From Bacillus crepusculi (lineage in GTDB: Bacteria; Bacillota; Bacilli; Bacillales; Bacillaceae): a stretch of DNA of 64,000 nt. Below are positions 48,589-57,502 of the stretch, one piece after another. Position 1 is the first letter of the stretch. The number at the start of each line of letters is the position of its first letter. The stretch covers positions 186,001 to 250,000 of the forward strand of contig NZ_JACXXE010000002.1 in assembly GCF_014764715.1 (NCBI RefSeq), read 5' to 3'. The notes beneath the pieces are model-generated. The model had not been told where the DNA came from. It saw only the letters and a program-made list of their open reading frames with translations, and did not search any database. The position numbers were made by a program, and so were the translations under genes.

Positions 48589-49656
48589 ATGTTAGACCGT
48601 TTAAAATCAATTGAAGAACGCTATGAAAAGCTAAATGAATATTTAAGTGATCCTGAAGTGGTGAACGACCCAAAGAAGCTTCGTGAATATTCGAAGGAAC
48701 AATCCGATATTCAAGAAACTGTTGAGGTATATAGACAATATCGTGCAGCGTACGACCAGCTGAGTGATGCGAAAGCAATGCTCGAAGAGAAGCTGGATGC
48801 AGAGATGCGCGACATGGTCAAAGAAGAAATTTCAGAGCTCACAGAGGAAACGGAACGTTTAGAAGACGAGCTGAAAATCCTGCTGATTCCGAAAGATCCA
48901 AATGACAACAAGAACGTTATTGTGGAGGTTCGCGGTGCAGCGGGCGGAGAAGAGGCCGCTCTTTTTGCAGGAAACCTTTACCGTATGTATAGCCGTTATG
49001 CTGAAATGCAAGGCTGGAAAACGGAAGTCATGGAAGCAAGTGTCACTGGCACAGGTGGTTATAAAGAGATTATCTTTATGATCAGCGGGAAAGGCGCATA
49101 TTCTAAATTAAAATTTGAAAATGGCGCACACCGCGTGCAGCGTGTTCCTGAAACGGAATCAGGCGGACGGATCCATACATCAACTGCGACCGTCGCTGTA
49201 TTACCTGAGGCGGAAGAAGTTGAAATTGATATCCATGAAAAAGACATCCGTGTAGATACTTTCACATCAAGCGGACCTGGCGGACAGAGTGTAAACACGA
49301 CCATGTCTGCTGTTCGATTAACTCACCTTCCAACAGGTGTCGTTGTATCCTGTCAGGATGAGAAGTCGCAAATCAAAAACAAAGAAAAAGCCATGAAAGT
49401 ACTGCGTGCGAGAATTTATGATAAATTCCAGCGCGAAGCACAAGCTGAATATGATCAAACACGTAAATCTGCTGTTGGAACAGGGGATCGTTCAGAGCGT
49501 ATCCGTACGTATAATTTCCCGCAAAACCGTGTAACGGACCACCGCATCGGATTGACGATTCAAAAGCTTGATCAAATTTTAGAAGGAAAACTTGACGAGG
49601 TCATTGATGCTTTAATTATGGAAGACCAAGCAAGAAAGCTTCAAAATGCAAAATAA
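48589..49656 (+). CDS. prfA: Peptide chain release factor 1
   Basis: Release factor of 355 residues that reads UAA and UAG. The PxT-type anticodon tripeptide is in the central domain (RVPETES), and the catalytic GGQ is in [13 protein letters not shown] (about residues 227-239). The ribosome site is ACAGAGGTGAAGACC. Its end overlaps the methylase gene that modifies this Gln by 11 bases. Confidence 0.97.
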   Translation: MLDRLKSIEERYEKLNEYLSDPEVVNDPKKLREYSKEQSDIQETVEVYRQYRAAYDQLSDAKAMLEEKLDAEMRDMVKEEISELTEETERLEDELKILLIPKDPNDNKNVIVEVRGAAGGEEAALFAGNLYRMYSRYAEMQGWKTEVMEASVTGTGGYKEIIFMISGKGAYSKLKFENGAHRVQRVPETESGGRIHTSTATVAVLPEAEEVEIDIHEKDIRVDTFTSSGPGGQSVNTTMSAVRLTHLPTGVVVSCQDEKSQIKNKEKAMKVLRARIYDKFQREAQAEYDQTRKSAVGTGDRSERIRTYNFPQNRVTDHRIGLTIQKLDQILEGKLDEVIDALIMEDQARKLQNAK

Positions 49657-50530
49657 TCCACGGACGATCTTTGAAGCCCTTAAATGGGCTTCTTCTTTGT
49701 TAACAGAAGCCGGTAGAGACCAAAATGCAGCGGAGCTTCTTCTGATGCATGTACTTGGATGGAGCAGAAGTGAGCTTCTTGCGCGTTTTCATGAGCCATT
49801 GAAAGTGGAGAAAGATCGATTGTTCAGCGAGTTTGTCACACAGCATAAGACGGGAGTGCCTGTTCAGCATTTAACGGGTATTGAATTCTTTTATGGTCGT
49901 CCCTTCGAGGTGAACAAACATGTTCTCATTCCTCGACCTGAAACGGAGGAAGTTGTACTGGCGGCGCTGAATATGGCAGGTGACGTCTTTCCACACGATC
50001 AGCCGCTCAAAGCAGTTGATGTTGGTACAGGAAGTGGAGCAATTGCCATTACGTTAGCTCTTGAAAAGAAATTTCTATCTGTCACAGCGACTGATATCTC
50101 ACGTGATGCCCTTGCGGTAGCGAAGCGGAATCAACAAGCGCTTGGTGCAGACGTTCACTTTTTACATGGGGATTTACTTGAACCTGTCATGGCTCAAGGC
50201 ATGACAGTGGATGTGTTTATTTCGAACCCGCCTTATATTGCGGCAGAAGAAATGGACAGTCTATCAGAGGTTGTGACAAAGCATGAACCAGTCCATGCAC
50301 TGACGGATGGACGTGACGGTCTGTGGTTTTATAAACGTCTCGTTCGTGATCTCCACCACGTGCTGAATGAGCAAGCCGTCGTCGTCTTTGAAATTGGACA
50401 CACGCAAGCCCAAGATGTAAAAGCGCTTCTTATGCAAGCATTTCCTAAAGCTGATGTTCGCATCGTAAAGGACATTAACGGAAAGGACCGAGCTGTTTGC
50501 GCACATATTCAAAACGAAAAGTCCGGCTGA
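49646..50530 (+). CDS. prmC: Release factor glutamine methyltransferase
   Basis: Methyltransferase of 294 residues. It N5-methylates the Gln of the GGQ motif in release factors. N-terminal helical recognition domain (1-90), then an AdoMet domain with [12 protein letters not shown] (about 128-139) and the glutamine-binding NPPY motif ([13 protein letters not shown], near residue 190). It overlaps prfA by 11 bases, so translation is coupled. Confidence 0.95.
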   Translation: MQNNPRTIFEALKWASSLLTEAGRDQNAAELLLMHVLGWSRSELLARFHEPLKVEKDRLFSEFVTQHKTGVPVQHLTGIEFFYGRPFEVNKHVLIPRPETEEVVLAALNMAGDVFPHDQPLKAVDVGTGSGAIAITLALEKKFLSVTATDISRDALAVAKRNQQALGADVHFLHGDLLEPVMAQGMTVDVFISNPPYIAAEEMDSLSEVVTKHEPVHALTDGRDGLWFYKRLVRDLHHVLNEQAVVVFEIGHTQAQDVKALLMQAFPKADVRIVKDINGKDRAVCAHIQNEKSG

Positions 50531-50654
50531 ATAAAGTCGGACTATTTTATTATGTAAAGATGAAACTTATGGTAAAAGAGAAACGTATATATAAAAGAAT
50601 GAACATTCTGATCATGATGTTTTTACATAAATTTGTTTTGAAGGAGCGAATGGT

Positions 50655-51170
50655 GTGAACAGAAGGTATGCGATGATGTTGGTCATCGTCTGTGTACTAC
50701 TGATTGTGAGTGCTTGCGGGAAACCGAGCTTTAAAAAAGAAGCAGCAGCATTTGGAGAAAGCTATAAAAAAGCACAATACACAGTGAATCGAACGGATGA
50801 CCTATCTGACATGAAGGAGAAGTTGAAGTTTTATTTAACCGACCATGAATATCAAGAATATACACAAGACAGCATGTTTCCAAGTGTATTAGAAGCAGCT
50901 AAGGATCAAAATTGTCAAATTAAGCTAAAAAAAATCACGTTTACGCTCTCAGATGAAAGCGATGACAGAATTGAATTTGACTATGAAATGATCATTCAAT
51001 TTATTGATCAAAAAGGAAAGGTCAAAAAAGAAATCGAGAAAAAGGGGGCGATGACTGTCATCAAAACAGAATCAGGTTTGAAAATCAGCCGAGATTGGGA
51101 CGGGAGACTGTATCCTTCTGACTATCAATCCTCACTCCAAAGCCGTTCATCATCTGAACGGCTTTTTTGA
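50655..51170 (+). CDS. Small lipoprotein with terminator built into its 3' end
   Basis: Lipoprotein of 171 residues from GTG 50655 behind TGAAGGAGCGAATGGT. Lipobox VSAC puts the lipidated Cys near residue 21. The mature part is mixed charged, with FTLSDESDDRIEFDYEMIIQF suggesting a beta-rich NTF2-like or unknown fold. I recognise no family. Unusually, the rho-independent terminator (51140-51168) is formed by codons of the last residues SRSSSERLF and the stop, so the transcript ends at about the stop codon. Confidence 0.75.
   Translation: MNRRYAMMLVIVCVLLIVSACGKPSFKKEAAAFGESYKKAQYTVNRTDDLSDMKEKLKFYLTDHEYQEYTQDSMFPSVLEAAKDQNCQIKLKKITFTLSDESDDRIEFDYEMIIQFIDQKGKVKKEIEKKGAMTVIKTESGLKISRDWDGRLYPSDYQSSLQSRSSSERLF
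51140..51168 (+). terminator. Terminator overlapping the lipoprotein C-terminus
   Basis: AGCCGTTCA (51141-51149) and TGAACGGCT (51155-51163), then six T. The stop TGA is at 51168-51170. Confidence 0.92.
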
Positions 51171-51206
51171 TTTGACTCATAATCTATTAAAAAAATCATG
51201 TTTGCT

Positions 51207-51236
51207 GTTTAAGAGATGAGTTTCCTGGACACAATG
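51207..51236 (+). promoter_or_regulatory. Sigma F promoter of spoIIR
   Basis: GTTTA (51207-51211), 15-base spacer, GGACACAATG (51227-51236), fitting the forespore sigma F/G -10 form GGNNANANTR. spoIIR is sigma F dependent in B. subtilis. Confidence 0.8.
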
Positions 51237-51257
51237 GTTGTAGCGAAGAGAAAAAGT

Positions 51258-51266
51258 GGGGGGGGG
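51258..51266 (+). repeat. Run of nine G serving as the spoIIR ribosome site
   Basis: Nine consecutive G, seven bases before ATG 51274. No other Shine-Dalgarno sequence is near, so translation of spoIIR depends on this slippage-prone tract. Confidence 0.8.
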
Positions 51267-51273
51267 ACACATC

Positions 51274-51930
51274 ATGTTCAAAAGTAAAATGATGATTTGT
51301 CTTTATATGTTTCTATTATTATGCGGTGCTTTTGCAAACCTTGGCCGGGAGGAGACAGCGGCTGCTTCTGTCAACCAGCCTGTTGTCATACCAGATGAAG
51401 CGATTCGATTACGTATTTTAGCGAATAGTGATCGTTCAGCGGATCAGGATGTGAAAAGGAGCATTCGAGACGAGGTCAATGCCAATATGACGGAGTGGGT
51501 CAAAGACCTGACATCCATTGAAGAAGCAAGACGAGTCATTCGGTCAAAGCTGCCAGAAATCAATCGTATTGCGAAAGCAAAATTGAACGAACAACATATT
51601 GATCAATCCGTATCAGTCAGCTTTGAAAAAGCTTCTTTTCCAACAAAGCTTTATGGAAATTTCGTTTATCCTGCTGGGAAATATGAAGCCATTTTAATTA
51701 CGCTTGGAGAAGGGGATGGAGCCAATTGGTGGTGTGTGTTATTCCCGCCTCTCTGCTTTATCGACTTTTCAAATGGGGAAGCCATTGCCTCGCCAGAAGG
51801 AGAGGATAAAGATCAGGTGTCAGCGCAGCAAACAGGTGAGTCCGTTAATGAAGTGGTGAAAGAAGAGGACGAAGAGAAGGGGGAAGTGAAATTCTTCCTG
51901 CTTGAATGGGTCTCTAGTCTTTTCTCTTAA
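51274..51930 (+). CDS. spoIIR: Stage II sporulation protein R
   Basis: Forespore-secreted signal protein of 218 residues. An N-terminal signal helix (KMMICLYMFLLLCGAFA) is followed by the conserved domain IRLRILANSDRSADQDVKRSIRD and the PAGKYEAILITLGEGDGANWWCVLFPPLCF block (about 140-170). It activates the SpoIIGA protease in the mother cell, which processes pro-sigma E. The C-terminal tail is acidic. It is six residues shorter than the B. subtilis protein as I recall. Its sigma F promoter and G-run are listed separately. Confidence 0.93.
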   Translation: MFKSKMMICLYMFLLLCGAFANLGREETAAASVNQPVVIPDEAIRLRILANSDRSADQDVKRSIRDEVNANMTEWVKDLTSIEEARRVIRSKLPEINRIAKAKLNEQHIDQSVSVSFEKASFPTKLYGNFVYPAGKYEAILITLGEGDGANWWCVLFPPLCFIDFSNGEAIASPEGEDKDQVSAQQTGESVNEVVKEEDEEKGEVKFFLLEWVSSLFS

Positions 51931-51993
51931 AAAAGGTATAAATCTGTATTTGCCTCATAGAGTTGAAGTAAGAGATCAAAAAGAGGTGAAAAC

Positions 51994-52437
51994 ATGTATT
52001 ATCAATTAAGGATAGCCACAGAAGAAGATGCTCCAGCCATTAATGCGTTTCTTGAAAAAGGACAAGCAAAAGGCGGAGTAACAATTGCGGAACGTACGAC
52101 ATTTGTTGTCATGGAAGATGCAGACGGGCACCTGGCAGGCTGCTTAGGTCTTGAACAGTTGAATGAACAAGAGGGATTGCTGCGGTCACTTGTCATATCA
52201 GATAAACTCGGTCAGGGACACATTGTTTCTTTGTTCCAAAGTGTTCAAACGCTGGGGGCGAAAATAGGTGTGGATACCTTCTATGTCGTAGCAAACCATT
52301 CAGCCTCACATGATTTTTTAACATTCATGGGATTCACGCCTTTAAAGGATATTCCGGATAGCGTGTGGGAATCTGCACATGCAAAAGAGTCATTGGACAA
52401 AGAACAGGCAGTGGTGCTGCAAAAAAAGAGCAGTTAA
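51994..52437 (+). CDS. ywlB: GNAT acetyltransferase, YwlB
   Basis: Acetyltransferase of 147 residues by fold: IATEEDAPAINAFLEKG at the start and LRSLVISDKLGQGHIVSLFQSVQ (about 65-87) as the acetyl-CoA loop. It resembles NAGS-like small GNAT proteins, but no substrate is known. The ribosome site is AAAGAGGTGAAAAC. It is followed by a hairpin that overlaps two DnaA boxes. Confidence 0.82.
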   Translation: MYYQLRIATEEDAPAINAFLEKGQAKGGVTIAERTTFVVMEDADGHLAGCLGLEQLNEQEGLLRSLVISDKLGQGHIVSLFQSVQTLGAKIGVDTFYVVANHSASHDFLTFMGFTPLKDIPDSVWESAHAKESLDKEQAVVLQKKSS

Positions 52438-52453
52438 TCACAAAACACTGGAC

Positions 52454-52660
52454 TTATACACATACTTATCCACTGTTAAACAAGCGTTATCCACAAATTG
52501 TGGACAACGCTTGTTTTATTTAGCGTCATCTTTTATACTTTCAAAAGGATAATTGAGATATATCAACAGTTTTATCTTTTTTAAAAGGAGTTTGTAAGAT
52601 GCTAAATACAAAAAGATGGTCTGTGGATTTAGAAAAGGATTTATCCACATACTATCCACA
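52454..52660. promoter_or_regulatory. DnaA-box cluster at the ywlB-ywlC junction
   Basis: Six near-consensus boxes (TTATNCACA) in about 200 bases. Plus: TTATACACA 52454, TTATCCACT 52466, TTATCCACA 52487, TTATCCACA 52641, CTATCCACA 52652. Minus: TTGTCCACA at 52499-52507. A weaker minus copy is at 52622-52630, and one more consensus box lies in ywlC at 52962. The ywlC region is a known DnaA-binding site in B. subtilis. Confidence 0.9.
52481..52520 (+). terminator. Hairpin after ywlB, with DnaA boxes as its arms
   Basis: CAAGCGTT-A-TCCACA and TGTGGA-C-AACGCTTG (52481-52513), loop AAT, then TTTTATTT. It acts as the likely ywlB terminator, and its arms include the boxes at 52487 and 52499. Confidence 0.8.
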
Positions 52661-53651
52661 AATTCAACAGGCAGCCCTGCTGTTGCAACAAAACGAAGTG
52701 GTCGCTTTCCCAACAGAAACCGTTTACGGACTAGGGGCAAATGCAAAAGAGACAGAGGCCGTCATGAAAATTTATGAAGCGAAAGGACGTCCAAGTGATA
52801 ATCCGTTGATTGTCCACATTGCGGAGGTTCAGCAGCTTCATGAATTTGCACAAATAGAAAATGAAAAAGCGAAGGCACTGATGGATGCCTTTTGGCCGGG
52901 TGCCTTAACTATTGTTCTTCCGTGTAAGCCGGGTACTTTATCAAAGCAGGTCACAGCGGGTTTATCCACAGTAGGCGTGAGAATGCCTGATCATCCCATT
53001 GCGCTTGAGCTTATCCGAGCAGCTGGTCTGCCAATTGCTGCACCAAGTGCCAATCGCTCTGGGAAACCGTCACCGACACAAGCTGACCATGTGGCGAGTG
53101 ATCTCGATGGTAGAATCGCTGGAATTGTGGATGGCGGTTCAACTGGAATTGGCGTTGAGTCAACGGTCGTATCCTGCGTAGACGAGCTTCCAGTGATTTT
53201 AAGGCCGGGCGGTATTACAAAAGAAGCATTAGAAGAAGTAGTAGGGACGGTCAGCGTCGACCCAGGGCTGACAAAAAAGGACGAGGCGCCCGTATCACCT
53301 GGTATGAAATACACGCATTATGCACCTGAGGCACAAATGTACATTTTTCATGGAAGTGATGAAGAGATGCAGCGTCACATTCAGAAGTACCAGGCGGAGG
53401 GCCGGAAAGTCGGCGTACTGACAACGGAAGAAAAGAAGTCGTTGTTTACAGCAGATGTTGTTTACAGCTGTGGATGGAGAGAAAAGCCTGAAACTGTGGC
53501 TGCAAACCTATATCGTGTGCTAAGACAATTTGATGAAACAGATGTAGATATGATTATTTCAGAAGCCTTTTCAGAGCAGGGGGTTGGTTCTGCAATTATG
53601 AACCGTCTGCAAAAGGCGGCAGGAGGGCGCAGACTCTCTTCGGTCAAATAG
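52599..53651 (+). CDS. ywlC: Threonylcarbamoyl-AMP synthase, YwlC (Sua5)
   Basis: Sua5-type enzyme of 350 residues. It makes threonylcarbamoyl-AMP from Thr, bicarbonate and ATP for the t6A37 modification of ANN-decoding tRNAs. The N-terminal YrdC domain (about 1-210) has FPTETVYGLGANA (44-56) and KGRPSDNPLIVHI. The C-terminal Sua5 domain (about 215-350) follows PGMKYTHYAP. The ribosome site is AAAAGGAGTTTGTAAG. Two DnaA boxes lie in its first 65 bases, so bound DnaA could block its transcription. Confidence 0.93.
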   Translation: MLNTKRWSVDLEKDLSTYYPQIQQAALLLQQNEVVAFPTETVYGLGANAKETEAVMKIYEAKGRPSDNPLIVHIAEVQQLHEFAQIENEKAKALMDAFWPGALTIVLPCKPGTLSKQVTAGLSTVGVRMPDHPIALELIRAAGLPIAAPSANRSGKPSPTQADHVASDLDGRIAGIVDGGSTGIGVESTVVSCVDELPVILRPGGITKEALEEVVGTVSVDPGLTKKDEAPVSPGMKYTHYAPEAQMYIFHGSDEEMQRHIQKYQAEGRKVGVLTTEEKKSLFTADVVYSCGWREKPETVAANLYRVLRQFDETDVDMIISEAFSEQGVGSAIMNRLQKAAGGRRLSSVK

Positions 53652-53711
53652 TTCTAACCCTTCTTGGACAAACATAGGTTAAAGAAGAATGCGTGTCCAA
53701 GGGGGATTTAC

Positions 53712-54266
53712 ATGAATGAACTAGCTGGCGAATTGCTGACACTCAGTATCATGGCTTTTGCGCTTGGGATGGATGCCTTTTCGGTTGGCCTTGGCATGGG
53801 GATGATCCAGCTGAGGTTCCGCCAGATCATTTATATTGGACTTGTCATTGGGATGTTTCATATGTTTATGCCGCTTTTTGGCATGCTGACAGGTCAGCTC
53901 TTATCTGGCTGGCTCGGCCTCCTTGCCACCTATATCGGCGGTGCACTGCTTTTGGTGCTGGGGCTACAAATGATTATTGCTTCTATTCGAAAAGAGGATA
54001 AACCATTTATCGCGCCAGTTGGGGCGGGTCTCGTTCTTTTTGCGACAAGCGTGAGCTTAGACAGTTTCTCCGTGGGCTTAAGCCTAGGAATTTACGGTTC
54101 TCGGGTGTGGATGACCATTTTATTGTTTGGTTTTTTTAGTATGATGCTCACATGGCTCGGATTATTACTCGGTAAACAAGTCCGTTCATGGGTTGGTTCA
54201 TATAGCGGGGCGCTTGGCGGCATTATTTTACTAGCCTTTGGCATCAAATTAGTATTTCCGCTATAG
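53712..54266 (+). CDS. mntP: Manganese exporter MntP
   Basis: Six-helix membrane exporter of 184 residues from ATG 53712 behind CCAAGGGGGATTTAC. Conserved acidic residues sit in membrane segments: [12 protein letters not shown] (about 21-32) and the mirrored [12 protein letters not shown] (about 117-128), the repeat mark of MntP. It exports Mn2+. It is ywlD in B. subtilis. No yybP-ykoY riboswitch was seen directly upstream, since the gap to ywlC is only 60 bases. Confidence 0.93.
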   Translation: MNELAGELLTLSIMAFALGMDAFSVGLGMGMIQLRFRQIIYIGLVIGMFHMFMPLFGMLTGQLLSGWLGLLATYIGGALLLVLGLQMIIASIRKEDKPFIAPVGAGLVLFATSVSLDSFSVGLSLGIYGSRVWMTILLFGFFSMMLTWLGLLLGKQVRSWVGSYSGALGGIILLAFGIKLVFPL

Positions 54267-54329
54267 CCAGTCTCCTTACATAACATGTAGAATGAAATCC
54301 TATATAATAGAAGAAAAGGAGGGCGAATG

Positions 54330-54788
54330 ATGAATATCTTATTTGTTTGTACGGGAAATACATGCAGAAGTCCGATGGCTCAAGCCCTTTTTGCTTCAAT
54401 TGCACATGAAAAAGGTTTGCAGGTCACTGTAAAATCAGCGGGCCTCTTTGCCTCTAATGAGGGGAAGGCTTCTCCGCAAGCGGTCGAAGCATTATTTGAG
54501 AAAAGCATTCCACTCAATCACTCGTCGTCAAAGCTGACAGAGGAGCTTCTTCACGAAGCTGATTATGTCTTCACCATGACAATTCAGCATAAACAGTTGA
54601 TTGTAGAGCAATATAATCATGCAAAAGAGAAAGTTTTCACATTAAAGGAATTTGCGACAGGGACAGAAGGCGATGTATCCGATCCATTTGGCGGAAGTCT
54701 TGCGGTTTACCAGGAAACACGTGATGAACTAGAAGAATTGCTGTATCAGCTGGCTGAAAAACTGAAACAGGACCTGACATCCTCATAA
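54330..54788 (+). CDS. ywlE: Protein-arginine phosphatase YwlE
   Basis: Low-molecular-weight phosphatase of 152 residues. The P-loop CTGNTCRS begins at Cys7, with Thr11 selecting phospho-arginine, and the general acid Asp is in VSDPFGG (about 118). It reverses McsB arginine phosphorylation and so spares proteins from ClpCP. Two ATGs stand side by side (54327 and 54330), and the second has better spacing from AGGAGGGCGA. Confidence 0.95.
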   Translation: MNILFVCTGNTCRSPMAQALFASIAHEKGLQVTVKSAGLFASNEGKASPQAVEALFEKSIPLNHSSSKLTEELLHEADYVFTMTIQHKQLIVEQYNHAKEKVFTLKEFATGTEGDVSDPFGGSLAVYQETRDELEELLYQLAEKLKQDLTSS

Positions 54789-54794
54789 ATAGAC

Positions 54795-54832
54795 AATCTG
54801 TAAAACCGTTGCGTCAACGGTTTTTCTGCTTT
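54795..54832 (+). terminator. Weak hairpin after ywlE
   Basis: AAAACCGTTG-CGT-CAACGGTTTTT at about 54801-54826, followed by CTGC. A likely terminator before rpiB. Confidence 0.8.
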
Positions 54833-54928
54833 TGTTTGCAAATGACTAAGCAGAGGTTAAAATATAACTGTGAATAAAGAATGAAAGTAAGCCTGACAAA
54901 TCAACTCACCCTTAGGAGGAATAGCCCG

Positions 54929-55378
54929 ATGAAAGTAGCCATTGCATCCGATCACGGCGGAACGAATATACGTGAAGAAATCAAGCAACTGATGGATGAA
55001 TTGAAGATTGAATACATTGATATGGGTTGCGAATGTGGATCAGGGTCTGTAGACTATCCGGATTATGCTTTTCCTGTAGCCAATATGGTGGCAAACGGAG
55101 AGGTTGATCGCGGCATTTTAATTTGCGGGACAGGCATTGGCATGAGCATCTCAGCAAACAAAGTGAAAGGCATTCGCTGTGCGCTGGCACATGATACCTT
55201 TAGTGCGAAAGCAACGAGAGAACATAATGATACAAATGTTCTGGCGATGGGAGAGCGCGTGATTGGACCGGGGCTAGCACGTGAGATCGCACACATTTGG
55301 CTGACGACAGAATTTACGGCTGGACGCCATGCTGTGCGGATTGGCAAAATCGCTGATTATGAAGAAAAGCACCTATAA
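54929..55378 (+). CDS. rpiB: Ribose-5-phosphate isomerase B
   Basis: RpiB/LacAB family isomerase of 149 residues from ATG 54929 behind TTAGGAGGAATAGCCCG, the same length as B. subtilis YwlF. SDHGG (8-12), the catalytic Cys in ILICGTGIGMSISANK (about 64-79) and His in ALAHDTFSAKATREHNDTNVLAMG are present. It interconverts ribulose 5-phosphate and ribose 5-phosphate. Confidence 0.95.
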   Translation: MKVAIASDHGGTNIREEIKQLMDELKIEYIDMGCECGSGSVDYPDYAFPVANMVANGEVDRGILICGTGIGMSISANKVKGIRCALAHDTFSAKATREHNDTNVLAMGERVIGPGLAREIAHIWLTTEFTAGRHAVRIGKIADYEEKHL

Positions 55379-55390
55379 GGAGCGCTTAAC

Positions 55391-55930
55391 ATGAACATTG
55401 GTCAAGATTGGCTTGAAATGTTAAAGGAGTTTCATCAAGCAGTTGAACTGCGTGCTGGCCAAATCTTAGTGATTGGCTGCAGTACGTCGGAAGTGGCTGG
55501 CGAGCATATTGGTACAGCGGGAAGTGAGCAAATTGCAGAGGCCATCTATCAAGAATTGGATCAGCTAAGACGAGAGATTGGCATCGAGCTCGCCTTCCAA
55601 TGCTGCGAGCACCTAAATCGTGCTCTTGTTGTTGAAGAAGAAGTGGCTTACCGTCTGAACCTAGAAATTGTGGCTGCAGTACCTGTCCGAAAGGCGGGTG
55701 GTTCGATGGCGGCTCATGCGTTTCAGCAAATGGAACATCCTGTGTTAGTTGAATCGATTGAGGCGCATGCTGGAATTGATATCGGCGATACGTTGATTGG
55801 GATGCACTTAAAGCGAGTAGCTGTACCTGTCCGTCTCAGTCGTCACCAATTAGGACAAGCGCATGTGACGTTTGCGAAAACACGTCCGAAGCTGATTGGC
55901 GGAGAACGAGCGGTTTATACAAGATCATAG
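55391..55930 (+). CDS. ywlG: UPF0340 (DUF436) family protein, YwlG
   Basis: Protein of 179 residues. Recognisable family lines: [21 protein letters not shown] (about 25-45), [14 protein letters not shown], and [15 protein letters not shown]. These suggest a thiolase-like or sugar-isomerase-like fold, but no activity is established that I know of. It follows rpiB by 12 bases and is likely cotranscribed with it. Confidence 0.88.
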   Translation: MNIGQDWLEMLKEFHQAVELRAGQILVIGCSTSEVAGEHIGTAGSEQIAEAIYQELDQLRREIGIELAFQCCEHLNRALVVEEEVAYRLNLEIVAAVPVRKAGGSMAAHAFQQMEHPVLVESIEAHAGIDIGDTLIGMHLKRVAVPVRLSRHQLGQAHVTFAKTRPKLIGGERAVYTRS

Positions 55931-55982
55931 CTTAAATATATTACTAATATAATGTTGAATGATGAAGACGCTTCACCCCTTG

Positions 55983-56072
55983 AATATTCGGTTTTTCGCA
56001 AAAAATAAGTCGATTTTCCAAAAAAAACTTTTACATTTCACTCAAAAACCGTGTACAATGAGATGGTGAAAA
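55983..56072 (+). promoter_or_regulatory. glyA promoter with a possible PurBox
   Basis: TTTACA (56031-56036), 18 bases, TACAAT (56055-56060) is the likely promoter. Upstream, the reverse complement of 55983-55995 (AAAACCGAATATT) differs by one base from the PurBox AWWWCCGAACWWT. B. subtilis glyA is PurR controlled. A second box at the usual spacing was not found. Confidence 0.55.
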
Positions 56073-56107
56073 CATCGAATGGGAATAGATTGGAGAGGAT
56101 TTCGCTG

Positions 56108-57355
56108 ATGAAACATTTACCTGAGCAAGACGCACAAGTATTCAAAGCAATTCAACTAGAGCGGAAACGCCAGCAGGACAAAATCGAATTAATTGCATCA
56201 GAAAACTTCGTAAGCGAAGCAGTCATGGAAGCACAGGGCTCAGTTTTAACTAACAAATATGCTGAGGGCTACCCTGGTAAACGCTACTATGGCGGCTGTG
56301 AACATGTAGACGTTGTAGAAGATATCGCACGTGACCGCGCAAAAGAAATTTTTGGCGCTGAGTATGTGAACGTACAGCCTCATTCAGGTGCCCAAGCGAA
56401 TATGGCCGTATACTTTACAATTCTTGAGCATGGCGATACGGTGCTGGGCATGAACTTATCACATGGCGGGCATTTAACACACGGAAGCCCTGTCAACTTT
56501 AGCGGGGTACAATACAATTTTGTAGAATATGGTGTAGATAAAGAAACGCAGCATATTGACTACCAAGATGTACTTGAAAAAGCACGTGAGCATAAGCCGA
56601 AGTTAATCGTTGCAGGTGCAAGTGCATACCCACGTCAAATTGATTTCAAAAAGTTCCGTGAAATTGCTGATGAAGTCGGTGCTTACTTTATGGTCGACAT
56701 GGCTCACATTGCGGGTCTTGTTGCAGCAGGTCTTCATCCGAATCCAGTTCCTTACGCAGATTTTGTGACAACGACGACACACAAAACATTACGCGGACCT
56801 CGCGGCGGAATGATTCTATGCCGTGAAGAATTTGGTAAAAAGATCGACAAATCGATCTTCCCTGGTATTCAAGGTGGACCACTGATGCATGTCATCTCTG
56901 CAAAAGCTGTTTCTTTCGGTGAAGTATTGAACGGAGATTTCAAAACATATGCACAAAACGTCATTGATAATGCCAAACAACTAGCTGAAACCCTTTTATC
57001 TGAAGATATTCAGCTTGTATCTGGTGGAACAGATAACCATCTTGTTCTCATCGACTTGCGCTCTCTTGGCATCACAGGAAAAATCGCAGAAAACGTTCTG
57101 GATGAAATCGGCATCACAGTGAACAAAAATGCGATTCCTTATGATCCAGAGAAACCATTTGTCACAAGTGGTGTACGTGTTGGTACAGCAGCAGTGACAA
57201 GCCGCGGGTTCGATCAAGAAGCGATGAAAGAAGTCGGTTCTATTATTGCGCTTGCTCTCAAACATCATGAAGATGAAGCGAAATTAGAAGAGGCGAAAAA
57301 GCGAGTATCTGATCTTACTGCCCGCTTCCCTCTATATAACGAATTAGATTATTAA
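56108..57355 (+). CDS. glyA: Serine hydroxymethyltransferase
   Basis: PLP enzyme of 415 residues interconverting serine and glycine with tetrahydrofolate, the main source of one-carbon units. ATG 56108 follows GGAGAGGATTTCGCTG. Marks: [14 protein letters not shown], the GKRYYGGCE motif, and the PLP Lys in [15 protein letters not shown] (Lys near residue 226). It is followed by a good terminator and then upp. Confidence 0.97.
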   Translation: MKHLPEQDAQVFKAIQLERKRQQDKIELIASENFVSEAVMEAQGSVLTNKYAEGYPGKRYYGGCEHVDVVEDIARDRAKEIFGAEYVNVQPHSGAQANMAVYFTILEHGDTVLGMNLSHGGHLTHGSPVNFSGVQYNFVEYGVDKETQHIDYQDVLEKAREHKPKLIVAGASAYPRQIDFKKFREIADEVGAYFMVDMAHIAGLVAAGLHPNPVPYADFVTTTTHKTLRGPRGGMILCREEFGKKIDKSIFPGIQGGPLMHVISAKAVSFGEVLNGDFKTYAQNVIDNAKQLAETLLSEDIQLVSGGTDNHLVLIDLRSLGITGKIAENVLDEIGITVNKNAIPYDPEKPFVTSGVRVGTAAVTSRGFDQEAMKEVGSIIALALKHHEDEAKLEEAKKRVSDLTARFPLYNELDY

Positions 57356-57357
57356 AA

Positions 57358-57400
57358 AGCTGACCCATTTGCCTATTTTTGGCATGTGGGTTTTTTTTGT
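57358..57400 (+). terminator. Terminator after glyA
   Basis: GACCCATTTGCC and GGCATGTGGGT with A/T mismatches, then T8 (about 57362-57399). Confidence 0.82.
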
Positions 57401-57502
57401 AGGATTTGCGAATCATATTGAAAGATGATGTCTTTTTATGTAGAATTGTAGGAAGTGTGCAAAGTTCACCGGAAGATGACAGAAAAGGAGTTGTAGCAAG
57501 CA

